Assembly: GCA_025058735.1 (NCBI GenBank) | Contig: JANXDX010000017.1 | Location: 34,708 to 98,707, forward strand | Source of the DNA: Archaeoglobaceae archaeon | Lineage (GTDB): Archaea; Halobacteriota; Archaeoglobi; Archaeoglobales; Archaeoglobaceae | Direction: 5' to 3' | Length of the DNA: 64,000 bases | Shown: piece by piece, positions 1 through 8,187 of the stretch | Numbering within the stretch: the first letter of the stretch is position 1 | Layout of the letters: every line of letters begins with the position of its first letter | Position numbers and translations under genes: made by a program | Notes under the pieces: generated by a model | What the model saw: the letters and a program-made list of their open reading frames with translations, nothing else | What the model was told of the DNA's origin: nothing | The model's database searches: none

Positions 1-240
1 GCCTTATCAGCTTACTTACTTTCAAAACTTGATTTAGAGAACTACAAAAAATTACTTAGGAAAAACAATGAGTTTTTAAAAGAAAGAATGGCAGCGGTAA
101 TAGATAGGATAAAGAACTTTGAAACCTTCATGAAGTACATGATCATGCTCGATGGTGTCGATGCAAAGTATTTGAAGTTCAAACCTTTGTTTATTCTTAG
201 GTACCCTCTAAAGTTTTTGAAGATCATGAAAGAAGTTTAA
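1..240 (+). CDS. C-terminal fragment of an unidentified protein
   Basis: The window opens inside a reading frame that ends at a TAA at 238-240, leaving the last 79 residues. They are rich in Lys, Leu and Phe and look helical, with no catalytic motif left. Lengths and helical character would suit the tail of an FAD-dependent geranylgeranyl-reductase-like protein, but this is only a guess. About 60 bases separate it from cooC, so it could belong to the same transcript. The codon use (AAA, AAG, AGG, ATA) matches the neighbouring genes, which supports real coding. The upstream sequence is needed to name it. Confidence 0.6.
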   Translation, partial: ALSAYLLSKLDLENYKKLLRKNNEFLKERMAAVIDRIKNFETFMKYMIMLDGVDAKYLKFKPLFILRYPLKFLKIMKEV

Positions 241-301
241 TCTTTTATCATTTTCAATTGCAACGCAACAGTCAAGTATACTGAGTAAAAGGGTTGAAGA
301 G

Positions 302-1072
302 ATGAAGATAGCTGTATCTGGAAAGGGTGGTGTTGGCAAAACTACAATTGCATCTATGCTAGCTTACATTTTTGCCAAAAAAGGGTACAAAGTTACGGCT
401 ATAGATTGCGATCCAGCATCAAACTTGCCTTCAGCTTTGGGTGTTAAGTCCCCTAGACCTCTATCTGAACTAAAGGAATTGATAGAAGAAAGAGTTCTTG
501 GACCAATGGGACTGTACAAATTGAATCCCAAAGTTGACGATGTTTTCGAATTACATTCTGTAAAGAACAGTTTTGGTGTAAGAGTTCTAGTATTAGGTAC
601 AATAGAAAAAGGTGGAGAAGGCTGTTTCTGCCCTGAAAATGCTTTTTTAAGAGCAGTTCTAAGGCATGCAATATTTAAGGAAAAAGATGTACTGATAATG
701 GACATGGAAGCTGGAATAGAACACCTCGGTAGAGGAACTGCAAAAGGAGTAGATCTTTTGATCACTGTAATTGAGCCAGGAAGCAGAGCACTAGAAACGC
801 TTGAAAAGATCGAAAAGTTGGCAAAAGATATTGGTATAGAGAAAATAGCTGTGATAGTGAACAAGTTTATCGACAACGAATTGTCAAGAAATTTGATAAA
901 AAAAGTAAAGTATCCTATATTGGGTTTTATACCTTTCAGCGAGTGCTTTATCAGGGCAGACGTAGAAAACAAACCCCCATACGAACTCTGCGATACAAAA
1001 ATTTTTGAAGAAATTGTTGAAAAAATAGAGGTGATGCTGAGTGAAAGTAGGAGTAGTAGCGAGAAAAGATAG
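302..1072 (+). CDS. cooC: CooC-type maturation ATPase (carbon monoxide dehydrogenase accessory protein)
   Basis: A 256-residue MinD/ParA-superfamily ATPase that in the CooC family helps insert nickel into carbon monoxide dehydrogenase in the cytoplasm. The deviant Walker A motif GKGGVGKTT lies at residues 7-15, the second P-loop element DCDPASN follows at about 36, and the CxC pair typical of CooC (C108 and C110, in GCFC) is present and is expected to bind metal at the dimer interface. The later MDMEAGIEHLGRG stretch is also typical. Length is normal. The start is the ATG after a weak purine tract. The next gene begins inside its last codons. No CODH subunit lies in the window, so the partner enzyme must be elsewhere. 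Other MinD-like maturation ATPases are possible, but the CxC motif favours CooC. Confidence 0.9.
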   Translation: MKIAVSGKGGVGKTTIASMLAYIFAKKGYKVTAIDCDPASNLPSALGVKSPRPLSELKELIEERVLGPMGLYKLNPKVDDVFELHSVKNSFGVRVLVLGTIEKGGEGCFCPENAFLRAVLRHAIFKEKDVLIMDMEAGIEHLGRGTAKGVDLLITVIEPGSRALETLEKIEKLAKDIGIEKIAVIVNKFIDNELSRNLIKKVKYPILGFIPFSECFIRADVENKPPYELCDTKIFEEIVEKIEVMLSESRSSSEKR

Positions 1073-1679
1073 TAGAAAAAGGGAAATAGAACTTTTTTCA
1101 AAATTTTTCGAAGTTCTAGTTTATGAGATCCCAAAAGAATTGCCAGAATTGATAGAAAACCCATCACAGTATCTAAACTTTCCAGAAAACTTTAAACCAG
1201 AAATATTGGTATCTTTTGCTAACCATCCAGATATAAACATCGAGCTGATAAAAGAGGCTGCAAAAAGGAATGTGAAAATTGTGATCTTCTCAGGCTCTAA
1301 AGCAGGATCAAGAGCTCAGCTGAAAAATGAAGCTGAAAAACATGGAATAAAGATTCTTGTTGAAGAGGTATGTTGCACAACACCTAAAATAGATCATGAG
1401 TTTTTTGAAAAATTTGGAACTCCAGAATTTGAAGTTTCGATTGAAGGGGATAGGTTGAAAGAAGTTAAAGTCCTAAGAGCAGCCTTTTGTGGAGCAACTT
1501 TCTACGTTGCTGAGAAAATAAAAGGTGCAAAAATTGATGAAGCTGGAAGACTTGCTGGCTACTACACTCAAATATTTCCATGTTTAGCATCAAGAGGTAT
1601 TAAAGGTGGAATCCATAAAGCTGCAAAGGCACACAAAAAAGCTATAGAAAAAGCTATCAAGAAAGCGTTTCAATCTTAA
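1041..1679 (+). CDS. DUF166 family protein
   Basis: A 212-residue member of the archaeal DUF166 family, sometimes labelled thymidylate synthase in old annotations without good evidence. The start is a GTG at 1041, inside the last 32 bases of cooC and preceded by GAGGTGAT at 1028-1035, so the two genes are translationally coupled. Visible features are a Rossmann-like N-terminal half, a Cys-Cys pair in EEVCCTT near residue 111, a second Cys in AAFCGATF near 152, and PCLASRG near 186; these spaced cysteines could ligate a metal or Fe-S cluster. The Lys/Ala-rich C-terminal helix is typical. Coupling to cooC suggests a role in metal-cofactor or C1 metabolism, but the function is not known. Confidence 0.8.
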   Translation: MKVGVVARKDSRKREIELFSKFFEVLVYEIPKELPELIENPSQYLNFPENFKPEILVSFANHPDINIELIKEAAKRNVKIVIFSGSKAGSRAQLKNEAEKHGIKILVEEVCCTTPKIDHEFFEKFGTPEFEVSIEGDRLKEVKVLRAAFCGATFYVAEKIKGAKIDEAGRLAGYYTQIFPCLASRGIKGGIHKAAKAHKKAIEKAIKKAFQS

Positions 1680-1737
1680 CACATTTATTTCTTTAATTAA
1701 AATTAATTTATTTTAAAATAAATCTCTAGGAACGATT

Positions 1738-2082
1738 TTACTGTTTAATTTCCGAAACTTCAACGATCTCAAGTGGAACATCTTGTAGCCTTTTACCGAT
1801 CTCAACTTTTGCAATTTTGGCTGCATGCTCTTTACTTGTTGCGTTGAATACTTTCATCTCAAGTACAAGTCCAACTAATGCTGTATTAGCTACTAAAAAA
1901 ACAGATTTCAAAGCAGAGCCACATTTAGGACATTCTGTATCTCCAACATCTATTCTAACGTTGCTGAGATCAGGATTCAATCTCTTCCCTACTTCAGCAA
2001 CTGCTATGTTCATAGCATCTATCGGACTTTTAGCTTTTCTCACTAACCAAGCGGCTTGCAAAGTTACCAGGTAGTTTGGCAT
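1738..2082 (-). CDS. UPF0212 (DUF555) family protein
   Basis: A 114-residue conserved archaeal protein of unknown function. It matches UPF0212 along its whole length: an N-terminal stretch NYLVTLQAAWLVR, a single zinc-ribbon-like half site CPKC near residues 51-54, and the highly conserved block NTALVGLVLEMKVFNA. The family is nearly universal in euryarchaea, suggesting a housekeeping role. It converges with the DUF166 gene across a 58-base A+T-rich spacer and diverges from the thiolase gene across about 126 bases that must hold both promoters. Confidence 0.88.
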   Translation of the reverse strand: MPNYLVTLQAAWLVRKAKSPIDAMNIAVAEVGKRLNPDLSNVRIDVGDTECPKCGSALKSVFLVANTALVGLVLEMKVFNATSKEHAAKIAKVEIGKRLQDVPLEIVEVSEIKQ

Positions 2083-2177
2083 ATTTCTTACGCTCTACAA
2101 TATAATTTCAGTTGTTTCTAGCTTCATTATAAATTTTTCTATTTCATCTCTCAGCGAAGAAAGTTGATCGAGAAAAG

Positions 2178-2186
2178 TTTAAATAA
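2178..2186 (+). promoter_or_regulatory. TATA box for the thiolase operon
   Basis: TTTAAATAA is centred 27 bases before the ATG at 2209. Archaeal transcription starts about 25-27 bases after the TATA centre, so the mRNA probably begins at the start codon itself (leaderless). This spacing is one reason for choosing 2209 rather than the in-frame ATG at 2164, which lies upstream of the box. Confidence 0.65.
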
Positions 2187-2208
2187 TTTAGTCTATAAAA
2201 AGCTTTTA

Positions 2209-3396
2209 ATGTCAGAAAACGTTGCAATTATTGGAACAGGACACTCAAAGTTTGGAACAAGAAAAGATGTTAATGTAGCAGAACTTTGCTGGGAATCGAT
2301 AAAGCCTGCTTTTGAATCTGCAGGAGTTGAACCAAAAGACATAGATTATTTTGTAGTAGGTACCGCTGGGATGTGGAGCAGTGAAGCTGCCGTTCCAGCG
2401 TTAATAGCTGAGTATGCTGGACTAGAACCCAAAGGTTCTATGCGTGCAGAAGCTGCTTGTGCAACTGGAAGTGCAGCAATAAGAGTTGGTTACACGACGA
2501 TAAAATCAGAATTAGCTGATCTTGTACTAGTTTTAGGTGTTGAAAAAATGCAAGAATCACCAAGTTCAACAGTAATTGAATTAATTGGTAGATTTGGAAG
2601 TTACTTCTGGGAGTTTGAAAACTTCGGTCTGACTTTTCCTGGATATTATGCGATGTATGGAACTGCTTACATGATAAAGTACGGTGCTACAGAGGAGGAT
2701 TTTGCTAAAGTTGCAGTGAAAAATCATTACTATGGAGCAAAAAATCCATATGCTCAGTTTCAGAGAGAGATAACTGTTGAAACTGTCTTAAAAAGCCCGT
2801 ACATTGCTTGGCCTTTCAAACTCTACGACTGTTCACCTATAACCGATGGATCGGCTTGCGTTATACTTGCGAGTGAAGAGAAAGTAAAAGAACTAGGCGT
2901 TGAAGAGAAAGTCTGGATCCTTGGACAAGGAACTGGAACTGGAACTGCAAATTTAAGTAAAAGGAAAGACTTTACATCTTTACCTTCTGTTGTTCATGCA
3001 GCAGAGATCGCTTACAAGATTGCTGGGATAGATAAAGACGATCCTGTTAAGTATTTAGATGGTGCAGACGTGCACGACTGTTTTACAGCTGCTGAAATAA
3101 TTGCTTACGAAGATCTGAACTTCTGTAGAAGAGGAGAAGGTATGAAACTTGTAAGGGAAGAACAAACTTACATAGGAGGTAGAATACCTGTAAACATAGA
3201 CGGAGGATTGAAAGCTAAAGGTCATCCGATCGGCGCTACTGGAGTAAGTCAAGCTATTGAAGCTTACAAACAATTACTTCAAAAAGCTGAACCTGGAAGA
3301 CAGGCAGACATTGTTAAGGGTAGATGGCTTGCACACAACGTGGGAGGTACGGGTCATTATGCATACGTTACTGTTTATGGATTGGAAAAAAGGTGA
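2209..3396 (+). CDS. Acetyl-CoA acetyltransferase / SCP2-type thiolase
   Basis: A 395-residue thiolase of the archaeal SCP2-like type, condensing or cleaving 3-ketoacyl-CoA. The nucleophile is C84 in EAACATG; the His pairs appear in HDCFTAAE and KGHPIGATG. The C-terminal CxG motif of classical thiolases is replaced by NVGGTGH, as is usual in this subfamily. The start at 2209 is chosen because the family begins with this segment and the TATA box lies upstream of it. Its TGA stop sits inside the Shine-Dalgarno of the next gene, a DUF35 protein that in archaea forms a complex with this kind of thiolase. It heads an operon with hydroxyacyl-CoA dehydrogenase and EtfBA, pointing to fatty-acid oxidation, although mevalonate-pathway acetoacetyl-CoA synthesis is an alternative role. 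Confidence 0.9.
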   Translation: MSENVAIIGTGHSKFGTRKDVNVAELCWESIKPAFESAGVEPKDIDYFVVGTAGMWSSEAAVPALIAEYAGLEPKGSMRAEAACATGSAAIRVGYTTIKSELADLVLVLGVEKMQESPSSTVIELIGRFGSYFWEFENFGLTFPGYYAMYGTAYMIKYGATEEDFAKVAVKNHYYGAKNPYAQFQREITVETVLKSPYIAWPFKLYDCSPITDGSACVILASEEKVKELGVEEKVWILGQGTGTGTANLSKRKDFTSLPSVVHAAEIAYKIAGIDKDDPVKYLDGADVHDCFTAAEIIAYEDLNFCRRGEGMKLVREEQTYIGGRIPVNIDGGLKAKGHPIGATGVSQAIEAYKQLLQKAEPGRQADIVKGRWLAHNVGGTGHYAYVTVYGLEKR

Positions 3397-3401
3397 TCTT
3401 G

Positions 3402-3887
3402 GTGGAACAGAAAAAGAGTATTGAAGAGTTTGGTTTTCCTTTAGTAGTTGATGAGAAAAGTGGAGCTTTGCAGTGGTTAGATGTTAGAGAACTGAACATA
3501 CGTTATACTATATCGATAGAAAATATAAAGCCCTTCTACGAAGGGCTAAGACAGGGGAAATTGTTGACTACTAGATGTAAAAAGTGCAATGAACTTTACT
3601 TTCCGCCACAAAAAGATTGTTATAAATGTTTTTCTTCAGATATGGAATGGATAGAGTTGAAAAGAGAGGGAACGTTAGAAACTTTAACTGTTATATTTGT
3701 AAGACCTCCAAGTTTTAGTATGTACGATCCTTACACTGTAGCTGTTGCCAAGCTGGATGATGGTCCAAAGATACTAGCTTGGCTTAAAGGTGATCCTAGA
3801 AAAATTCGTCCTGGGCAGAGAGTTAGAGTAGAAATAGGTAGAAGGAAAGAAGGTTATATGATGTATGAACTAGTTCCTCTAGGGTGA
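3402..3887 (+). CDS. DUF35 OB-fold/zinc-ribbon acyl-CoA-binding partner of thiolase
   Basis: About 161 residues, with an N-terminal helix, a rubredoxin-like zinc ribbon (CKKC and CYKC, about 22 residues in from the helix) and a C-terminal OB-fold ending in a basic strand. In archaea DUF35 proteins bridge thiolase to downstream enzymes and shuttle acyl-CoA. The GTG start at 3402 follows AGGTGATC, which contains the thiolase stop codon, so translation is coupled. An in-frame TTG lies immediately before. The longer reading frame reaching back to 3324 overlaps the thiolase coding sequence and gives no family-like residues, so it is not used. Confidence 0.88.
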   Translation: MEQKKSIEEFGFPLVVDEKSGALQWLDVRELNIRYTISIENIKPFYEGLRQGKLLTTRCKKCNELYFPPQKDCYKCFSSDMEWIELKREGTLETLTVIFVRPPSFSMYDPYTVAVAKLDDGPKILAWLKGDPRKIRPGQRVRVEIGRRKEGYMMYELVPLG

Positions 3888-3891
3888 TCTT

Positions 3892-5841
3892 ATGATAAAA
3901 AAAGTTGCAGTTCTTGGAGCTGGAGTAATGGGTCATGGAATTGCCCAGGTTTGTGCAACTGCAGGTTATCAAGTAACTGTAAAAGATGTAGCTCAAGAGA
4001 TCCTTGATAAAGCAAAAAAAGCTATCGAGAAAAATCTTACAAAAGCAGTTGAAAAGAAAAAAATAAGCGAAGAAAAAGCTAAAGAAATTTTAAACAGAAT
4101 TGTTTTTACTTTGAGCTTTGAAGAAGCTGTTAGAGATGCAGATCTTATAATTGAAGCAGTTCCGGAGATCATGGATTTAAAGAAAAAAGTTTTTAAAGAA
4201 GTTCAGAAGTATGTAAAAAAAGATTGCATATTTGCAACGAACACTTCTGGTTTAAGTGTTACAGAATTAGGAAATTCGACAGATAGACCAGAAAAGTTTG
4301 TAGGTTTACACTTCTTCAATCCTCCACAAGTTATGCAGTTAGTAGAAGTTGTTAGGGGAGAGAAAACTAGTGATGAAACAGTTAAAGTTTCTGTTGAGTT
4401 TGTAAAAAGTCTTGGAAAGACTCCGGTTGTAGTTAAAAAAGAAGTTCCCGGATTTATAGTCAACAGAATATTAGTTCCTTACTTAACTCTCGCAATCGAT
4501 GACGTTGATAAAGGATTGGCAAGACAAGAGGAGATAGATGCGGCTATGATTTATACATACAACTTTCCAATGGGTCCAATAGAACTTTCCGACTTCATAG
4601 GATTAGATGTTTTATTCTTTGCAACTAGACAGTGGGGACTTGTAAAAGCTCCAAAGATCTTGGAACAAAAATTTGAAGCTAAACAACTTGGCGCAAAAAC
4701 AGGAAAAGGTTTCTATGATTGGAGTTCTGGAAGGCCAAAAATTCCAAAGGAAGTTGGGAAGTACGATCCTCTACGTTTGATAGCTGCTATGATCAACATA
4801 GCAGCGGAACTAATACAGATGGGGGTTGCGGATGCTAAAGAAATAGACACCGCGATGAAATTGGGGACAAACATGCCAAAGGGTCCATGCGAGATTGGAG
4901 ATGAGATAGGTTTAGATTTTGTTAAAAATAAGTTAGAAGAACTTTACAAAGAAAAAGGGTTTGAAGTTTTAAAACCTGTAGAACTTTTGAGCAAAATGGT
5001 TGAAAATAAGAAACTTGGAATTAAAAGCGGAGAAGGATTTTACAAGTACGATACAAAGTTCAAGAACTTAATTGTTGAAAAAATAGAAAACAACAGGATA
5101 GCTAAAATAACAATAAATAGACCTCAGAGGCTAAATGCTTTGTCGATCGAAACTCTAGACGAGATCTACGAGGCTTTGAAAATGCTGGAAAAAGATAGCG
5201 AAGTTAGAGTTCTGATATTCACTGGAGCAGGAGACAAGGCTTTTTCAGTAGGATTCGATCTTCAAGATGCAAAAGATCTTACACCTTTCAACTCGATGAA
5301 AATAGCATCTAAAGGTGAGTTCGTTTTTACGCAAATTGAAAGATTTCCAAAGCCAGTAATAGCTGCGGTAAATGGATACGCATTTGGAGGTGGGTGCGAA
5401 CTAGCATTAGCTTGTGATTTTAGAATAATGAAAAAAGGTGCACAAATAGGTCTTACTGAATTGAGTTTAGCTTTAATACCTGGCTGGGGAGGGACGCAGA
5501 GATTACCTAAAATTGTAGGACTTGCTAAAGCTAAAGAGATGATCATGTTGGCAAAAAGGATAGATGCTGATGAAGCTGAAAAAATTGGATTAGTTAATAA
5601 AGCCGTGGATGCAGAGAAGTTCGAGGAGGAAGTTATGAACTTGGCTAGGCAGTTAGCAAATGGACCACCGATAAGTTTAGCTGTAGCGAAGTATGCTATA
5701 AACTTTGGTTACGAACTTCCAGTAGAAGTTGGACAAGTAATTGAAGCGGCAATGTTTGGTATTGCAACTTCAACACAAGATGCAGCTGAAGGAATATCTG
5801 CTTTCTTTGAAAAAAGAAAGCCCGAATTTAAAGGTAGATAG
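3892..5841 (+). CDS. Bifunctional 3-hydroxyacyl-CoA dehydrogenase / enoyl-CoA hydratase
   Basis: A 649-residue fusion carrying two consecutive steps of beta-oxidation. Residues 1-185 form the NAD-binding domain (GAGVMGHGIA near residue 8; LHFFNPPQ with the catalytic His near 142). Two C-terminal dimerisation-type segments follow to about residue 390, each ending in GxGFY (KTGKGFYDW and KSGEGFYKY). From about 395 there is a crotonase domain with the oxyanion element FGGGCELALACD and the second catalytic Glu in TELSLALIPGWGG. The order dehydrogenase then hydratase is the usual archaeal arrangement, opposite to bacterial FadB. ATG 3892 is two bases after GGTGATC, which overlaps the DUF35 stop. 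Confidence 0.93.
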   Translation: MIKKVAVLGAGVMGHGIAQVCATAGYQVTVKDVAQEILDKAKKAIEKNLTKAVEKKKISEEKAKEILNRIVFTLSFEEAVRDADLIIEAVPEIMDLKKKVFKEVQKYVKKDCIFATNTSGLSVTELGNSTDRPEKFVGLHFFNPPQVMQLVEVVRGEKTSDETVKVSVEFVKSLGKTPVVVKKEVPGFIVNRILVPYLTLAIDDVDKGLARQEEIDAAMIYTYNFPMGPIELSDFIGLDVLFFATRQWGLVKAPKILEQKFEAKQLGAKTGKGFYDWSSGRPKIPKEVGKYDPLRLIAAMINIAAELIQMGVADAKEIDTAMKLGTNMPKGPCEIGDEIGLDFVKNKLEELYKEKGFEVLKPVELLSKMVENKKLGIKSGEGFYKYDTKFKNLIVEKIENNRIAKITINRPQRLNALSIETLDEIYEALKMLEKDSEVRVLIFTGAGDKAFSVGFDLQDAKDLTPFNSMKIASKGEFVFTQIERFPKPVIAAVNGYAFGGGCELALACDFRIMKKGAQIGLTELSLALIPGWGGTQRLPKIVGLAKAKEMIMLAKRIDADEAEKIGLVNKAVDAEKFEEEVMNLARQLANGPPISLAVAKYAINFGYELPVEVGQVIEAAMFGIATSTQDAAEGISAFFEKRKPEFKGR

Positions 5842-5851
5842 GGGTGGTGGG

Positions 5852-6592
5852 ATGAAGGTGTTTGTTTTAGCAAAACATGCTGCAGATCCGGAATCTGAGA
5901 TAAAAGTTTCTAGCGATGGGAAGAATGTGGAAACTTCTGGATTGATTTTTGATATAAACGATTGGGATAGATATGCGATCGAGGAGGGTATAAGGATCAA
6001 GGAGAAGATCGGTGGAGAAGTTGTAGTTGTAGGAGTTGGGAAAAACTGCGACGATACACTCAGAAAATGTCTTGCAATGGGAGCAGATAGAGCTATAAAG
6101 ATTCCAGTAGATACCAACGATGCTTATCAAATTGCAGAACTGATAAAAAAGGCTATAGAAAAGGAGAAGTTTGACCTGATCATCGCAGGCTACATGAGTC
6201 AGGATATGAACTATTCATTGGTAGGAGCTTTGCTTGCTGGAATGTTGAATTTACCATTTGCAACAGCAGTTACTAGTTTGAAGATCGACGGTGGAAAAGT
6301 TGTTGCAGTTAGAGAGCTAGAGGGTGGATATAAGGAAGAAGTTGAACTACAAATTCCTTGCTTAATTACTGTACAGAGTGGAATAAATGAGCCAAGGTAC
6401 GTTTCGGTAATGGGTATAAAGAGGGCTAGAACAAAAGAAATTAGAGAAGTTAAATTAGAACTGCCACCATCAGCTGTTAACATCTTAAAGATCTATCCTC
6501 CTCCGATAAAGTTGGCTGAAATTTTAACTGGTGACGCATCGCAGATAGCTGCTAAGATCGTTGAAATAGTAAAAAGTAGGGGGTTGATATGA
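5852..6592 (+). CDS. etfB: Electron transfer flavoprotein beta subunit
   Basis: A 246-residue EtfB that carries electrons from acyl-CoA dehydrogenases or similar flavoenzymes with its partner EtfA. The family hallmark AMGADRAIKI is near residue 75 and the conserved block GLIFDINDWDRYAIEEG near 30. ATG 5852 follows GGGTGGTGGG and is where the family begins; upstream in-frame codons run back into the preceding gene and are ignored. It overlaps etfA by four bases (ATGA). No acyl-CoA dehydrogenase is in this cluster, so the electron donor is unlinked. Confidence 0.93.
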   Translation: MKVFVLAKHAADPESEIKVSSDGKNVETSGLIFDINDWDRYAIEEGIRIKEKIGGEVVVVGVGKNCDDTLRKCLAMGADRAIKIPVDTNDAYQIAELIKKAIEKEKFDLIIAGYMSQDMNYSLVGALLAGMLNLPFATAVTSLKIDGGKVVAVRELEGGYKEEVELQIPCLITVQSGINEPRYVSVMGIKRARTKEIREVKLELPPSAVNILKIYPPPIKLAEILTGDASQIAAKIVEIVKSRGLI

Positions 6593-7545
6593 TGAGGATC
6601 TTTTGCGTTGCTGAACACAGGTTTGATCAGTTGAACCAGATCAGTTTAGAAATTCTGAACTTAGCGAACAAGATAAAAGGTAAAGGAACTTCTGAGGCAG
6701 TAGTTATAGGTAAAAAAGTTGATGCTTTTGCAAAAGAACTTGCAAACTATTCAGACGTAGTTTGGAAGATCGAAGATGAAAGCTTAGAAAACTACAATCC
6801 AGAACTTTACATAGATGTACTGATGCAGCTCCTATCTAAAGAAAAAGCCGATCTTATATTGATAGGAAATACTGCCTATGGAAGCGAGTTTGCTCCTTAC
6901 TTAGCTGTAAAAATGGGTGTACCAATAGTTACAGACGTAGTTGGTGTAAACGTCGTTGACGGTTTAAAAGTTACGAGGTACATATTTCAGGGAAAACTGA
7001 TGGTTGATCTAGCTGTGAAAACTCCTTGCATTTTAACTGTAAGACAAGGAGTATTTAAGGAAAGTGTAAATTTGAATGGAAAAATAATTGATTCCAAAAT
7101 TAAGCCATCTAAAGCTGCAGTTAGAAAATTTAGAAAGTTCATAGAACCAGAGGTTGGAGAAGTTGATATAAGTAAAGCAGATGTAATAGTGGCTGTTGGA
7201 AGAGGAATAGAAGATGGAGCAAACGTTCCATTAGCTGAAGAGTTAGCAAAATTGCTAGGAGGAGTAGTAGCTGGAAGCAGGCCAGTAATAGATTCAGGAT
7301 GGTTACCAAAGGATAGACAGGTAGGTATCTCTGGAAAAATCGTAAAGCCGAAACTTTACTTAGCTTTGGGGATAAGCGGTGCGTTCCAGCATGTTATGGG
7401 TATGAAGGACAGCGAACTTATAATAGCTATAAACAAAGATAAAAGTGCACCAATATTCGGCGTAGCTCACTATGGAGCTATAGCAGATATTTTTGAAATT
7501 GTGCCGGAGCTAATAGATAAGTTAAAGAAAATAAAAAAAAGTTAA
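6589..7545 (+). CDS. etfA: Electron transfer flavoprotein alpha subunit
   Basis: A 318-residue EtfA. The N-terminal half has the ETF fold (LIGNTAYGSEFAPYLAVKMG); the C-terminal half from about residue 195 is the FAD-binding domain with VGRGIED, AGSRPVIDSGWLP, QVGISGKIVKPKLY and GISGAFQH. All the usual FAD contacts are there, so it should be functional. The start overlaps the etfB stop as ATGA; a second in-frame ATG follows at once. T-rich sequence after the stop probably ends the transcript before rpl10e. Confidence 0.94.
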   Translation: MMRIFCVAEHRFDQLNQISLEILNLANKIKGKGTSEAVVIGKKVDAFAKELANYSDVVWKIEDESLENYNPELYIDVLMQLLSKEKADLILIGNTAYGSEFAPYLAVKMGVPIVTDVVGVNVVDGLKVTRYIFQGKLMVDLAVKTPCILTVRQGVFKESVNLNGKIIDSKIKPSKAAVRKFRKFIEPEVGEVDISKADVIVAVGRGIEDGANVPLAEELAKLLGGVVAGSRPVIDSGWLPKDRQVGISGKIVKPKLYLALGISGAFQHVMGMKDSELIIAINKDKSAPIFGVAHYGAIADIFEIVPELIDKLKKIKKS

Positions 7546-7594
7546 TTTCTTTTTCTTTAGAAAACTTTATCTTCTTTAGATAGTTCGATCTTCT

Positions 7595-8119
7595 ATGGCT
7601 AGAAAACCTGCAAGGATGTGGAGAAGGTTGGAAAGACCTTACGTTAGAATAGAGTACATCGATGGAGTACCAGGAACTAGAGTGAAGATGTTCGACATGG
7701 GAAACAGATCAGCTGATTTTCCAGTTCAAGTTACTTTAGTTGCCAAGGAAGCTATACAGGTAAGAGACAACGCTTTAGAGGCTGCTAGAATCATGGCTAA
7801 CAAGTACTTATCTAGGATGGTAGGTGAAAACAATTACAAGATGAAGCTCAGGATCTATCCTCACCACATACTAAGAGAGCATAGGATGGCAGTAGGTGCA
7901 GGGGCTGATAGAATATCGCAAGGAATGAGAGCTGCCTTTGGAATACCAGTTGGAAGAGCTGCTCAAGTTAAGCCTGGAACGAAGATAATTTCGATCTGGA
8001 TAAATCCGGAACATTTTGAATTTGCCAAGGAAGCTTTGAAGAGAGCATCGATGAAGTTACCTACTTCAACTAAGATCGTAGTTGAAAAGGGTCAAGAACT
8101 TTTAAAAGGTAAAATTTAA
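7595..8119 (+). CDS. rpl10e: Large ribosomal subunit protein L10e (uL16 family)
   Basis: A 174-residue archaeal L10e of the large ribosomal subunit, located near the peptidyl-transferase centre. It begins MARKPARMWR and contains the conserved YPHHILREHRMAVGAGADRISQGMR and AFGIPVGRAAQV stretches (each visible without break). Length is normal. It is preceded by an A+T-rich promoter region with a TATA-like AAACTTTATC about 30 bases upstream and seems to be transcribed alone or with the hydrolase downstream. Confidence 0.96.
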   Translation: MARKPARMWRRLERPYVRIEYIDGVPGTRVKMFDMGNRSADFPVQVTLVAKEAIQVRDNALEAARIMANKYLSRMVGENNYKMKLRIYPHHILREHRMAVGAGADRISQGMRAAFGIPVGRAAQVKPGTKIISIWINPEHFEFAKEALKRASMKLPTSTKIVVEKGQELLKGKI

Positions 8120-8187
8120 ATAAACTTTTTAGCCTCTTACATCTTTGCAAAACAGAGCAAAAGTTAAAGTATTGATTCTATTTTTCT

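Noticed and set aside
364..1167. Long antisense reading frame (267 codons) opposite cooC and DUF166
   Set aside because: Ser/Leu/Phe/Ile-rich translation with no family; it is the shadow of the codon bias of cooC, which is a clear gene.
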